A stretch of DNA of 64,000 bases from Hyphomicrobiales bacterium. GTDB lineage: Bacteria > Pseudomonadota > Alphaproteobacteria > Rhizobiales > Rhizobiaceae. The notes below the pieces were generated by a model. It was given only the letters and a program-made list of their open reading frames with translations. It did not search any database and was not told where the DNA came from. Every line of letters starts with the position of its first letter. The stretch's first letter is position 1. The stretch lies in the NCBI GenBank assembly GCA_900473685.1, contig UCNE01000002.1, positions 186,001-250,000 on the forward strand, written 5' to 3'. Positions 63,495 through 64,000 of the stretch are shown piece by piece. The translations under genes and the position numbers were made by a program.

Positions 63495-64000
63495 TTATTC
63501 CTGAGCGGGTGGCGTTTCAGCCGCTTTCGCCGCTGCGGCCTTTTCAGCCTCGATCTTGCGCCAGCGCCGGACATTGCTGTTGTGTTCGTCAAGCGTGGCT
63601 GCAAACACATGCCCACCGGTACCGTCAGCGACGAAATAGAGGTCTGACGTGCGCGACGGATTGGCAACCGCTTCGAGCGCTGCCCGTCCCGGATTGGCGA
63701 TCGGCGTCGGCGGCAGGCCCTTGATCACGTAGGTATTATAGGGCGTGTCCTTTTCGAGGTCCGACTTCAGGATCGGCCGGTCGGCCGGTTTGCCGTCACC
63801 GCCGAAAATACCGTAGATGATCGTCGGATCGGACTGCAGACGCATCCCCTTTTCCAGCCGGTTGATGAAGACCGACGCAACCCGCGAGCGTTCGTCGGCA
63901 ATGCCGGTTTCCTTCTCGACGATCGAGGCCAGCGTGACGAATTCCTCGCGGCTGGCAATTGGCAGGTCCGGATCGCGCTTGTCCCAGATCTGGTCGACGA
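63495..64000 (-). CDS. mltG: Endolytic transglycosylase MltG, C-terminal part (5' end outside window)
   Basis: Cleaves nascent glycan strands in the inner-membrane face of the periplasm. The frame is open to the window edge on the minus strand; about 167 residues are visible. LASIVEKETG carries the catalytic Glu, followed by RVASVFINRLEKGMRLQSDPTIIYG and PYNTYVIKGLPPTPIANPG, the family hallmark. The C-terminus is a Lys/Ala-rich tail (EAEKAAAAKAAETPP). It sits 159 bp upstream of yicC. Confidence 0.93.
   Translation of the reverse strand, partial: VDQIWDKRDPDLPIASREEFVTLASIVEKETGIADERSRVASVFINRLEKGMRLQSDPTIIYGIFGGDGKPADRPILKSDLEKDTPYNTYVIKGLPPTPIANPGRAALEAVANPSRTSDLYFVADGTGGHVFAATLDEHNSNVRRWRKIEAEKAAAAKAAETPPAQE

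Noticed and set aside
1-64000. CRISPR arrays, tRNA/rRNA genes, transposases, phage genes, secretion-system clusters
   Set aside because: I looked for regularly spaced repeats, cloverleaf-like sequences and diagnostic motifs on both strands and saw none. Small non-coding RNAs without strong structure cannot be excluded by eye.

Overview
The window is about 64 kb of high-GC chromosomal DNA from an alphaproteobacterium, most likely Rhizobiaceae (Rhizobium/Agrobacterium/Sinorhizobium-like). Three syntenic blocks point there: purN-purM facing an AI-2E family exporter, hdaA, ppk and ppx; ropB, an SDR reductase, uvrC, pgsA, moaD and moaE; and lptF-lptG-lptD, a SurA-like chaperone, pdxA, rsmA, gmk, yicC and mltG. 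I saw no rRNA, tRNA, CRISPR array, insertion sequence, integrase or phage gene. Most of the window is ordinary housekeeping chromosome with accessory genes set between the conserved blocks.

Layout: 1-10 kb holds a cut-off diguanylate cyclase, an MFS exporter, a Tat-exported multicopper oxidase, RNase D, a DUF2000 gene divergent from an AraC regulator, a membrane class III nucleotidyl cyclase, a phytase-like secreted esterase and an RTX protein. 10-18 kb is polyphosphate metabolism (ppk, ppx), replication control (hdaA), an exporter and purine synthesis (purM, purN). 18-25 kb has a Phd/VapC-type pair whose toxin is frameshifted, a Nudix hydrolase, a molybdenum oxidoreductase, rlmJ, a lipoprotein RNase T2 coupled to a small secreted protein, a GST and the porin RopB. 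25-32 kb is the uvrC/pgsA/moaDE block, split by an alpha/beta hydrolase and a LuxR-type regulator.

32-38 kb is the most accessory part. An ABC permease without partners is divergent from a CGNR/ABATE regulator across a perfect 12+12 bp palindrome. After ndk and a beta-etherase-like GST comes a DinB-family gene whose 3' end is repeated 1.7 kb downstream. The repeats flank a lower-GC islet with two overlapping genes of unknown function. 38-50 kb carries a degenerate GGDEF protein, an ABC-F ATPase, a SphA-like barrel, two EamA exporters (one divergent from a MocR/PdxR regulator), a soluble CadC-like wHTH-TPR regulator, and DUF1127 followed by an MFS exporter. 50-54 kb has a GNAT enzyme, a galactose-1-dehydrogenase-like enzyme and a pepA-holC unit that ends in an Imm50-like gene. 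54-64 kb is the LPS-export, outer-membrane folding, PLP, ribosome-maturation and GMP block, ending in a cut-off mltG.

No large new multi-gene system is obvious. The best leads are the dinB-flanked islet with its two-gene module, the CGNR-permease pair with its operator, the Imm50-like gene on the holC unit, and the coupled secreted protein and RNase T2 lipoprotein. All assignments come from reading motifs and family knowledge. No database search was run.
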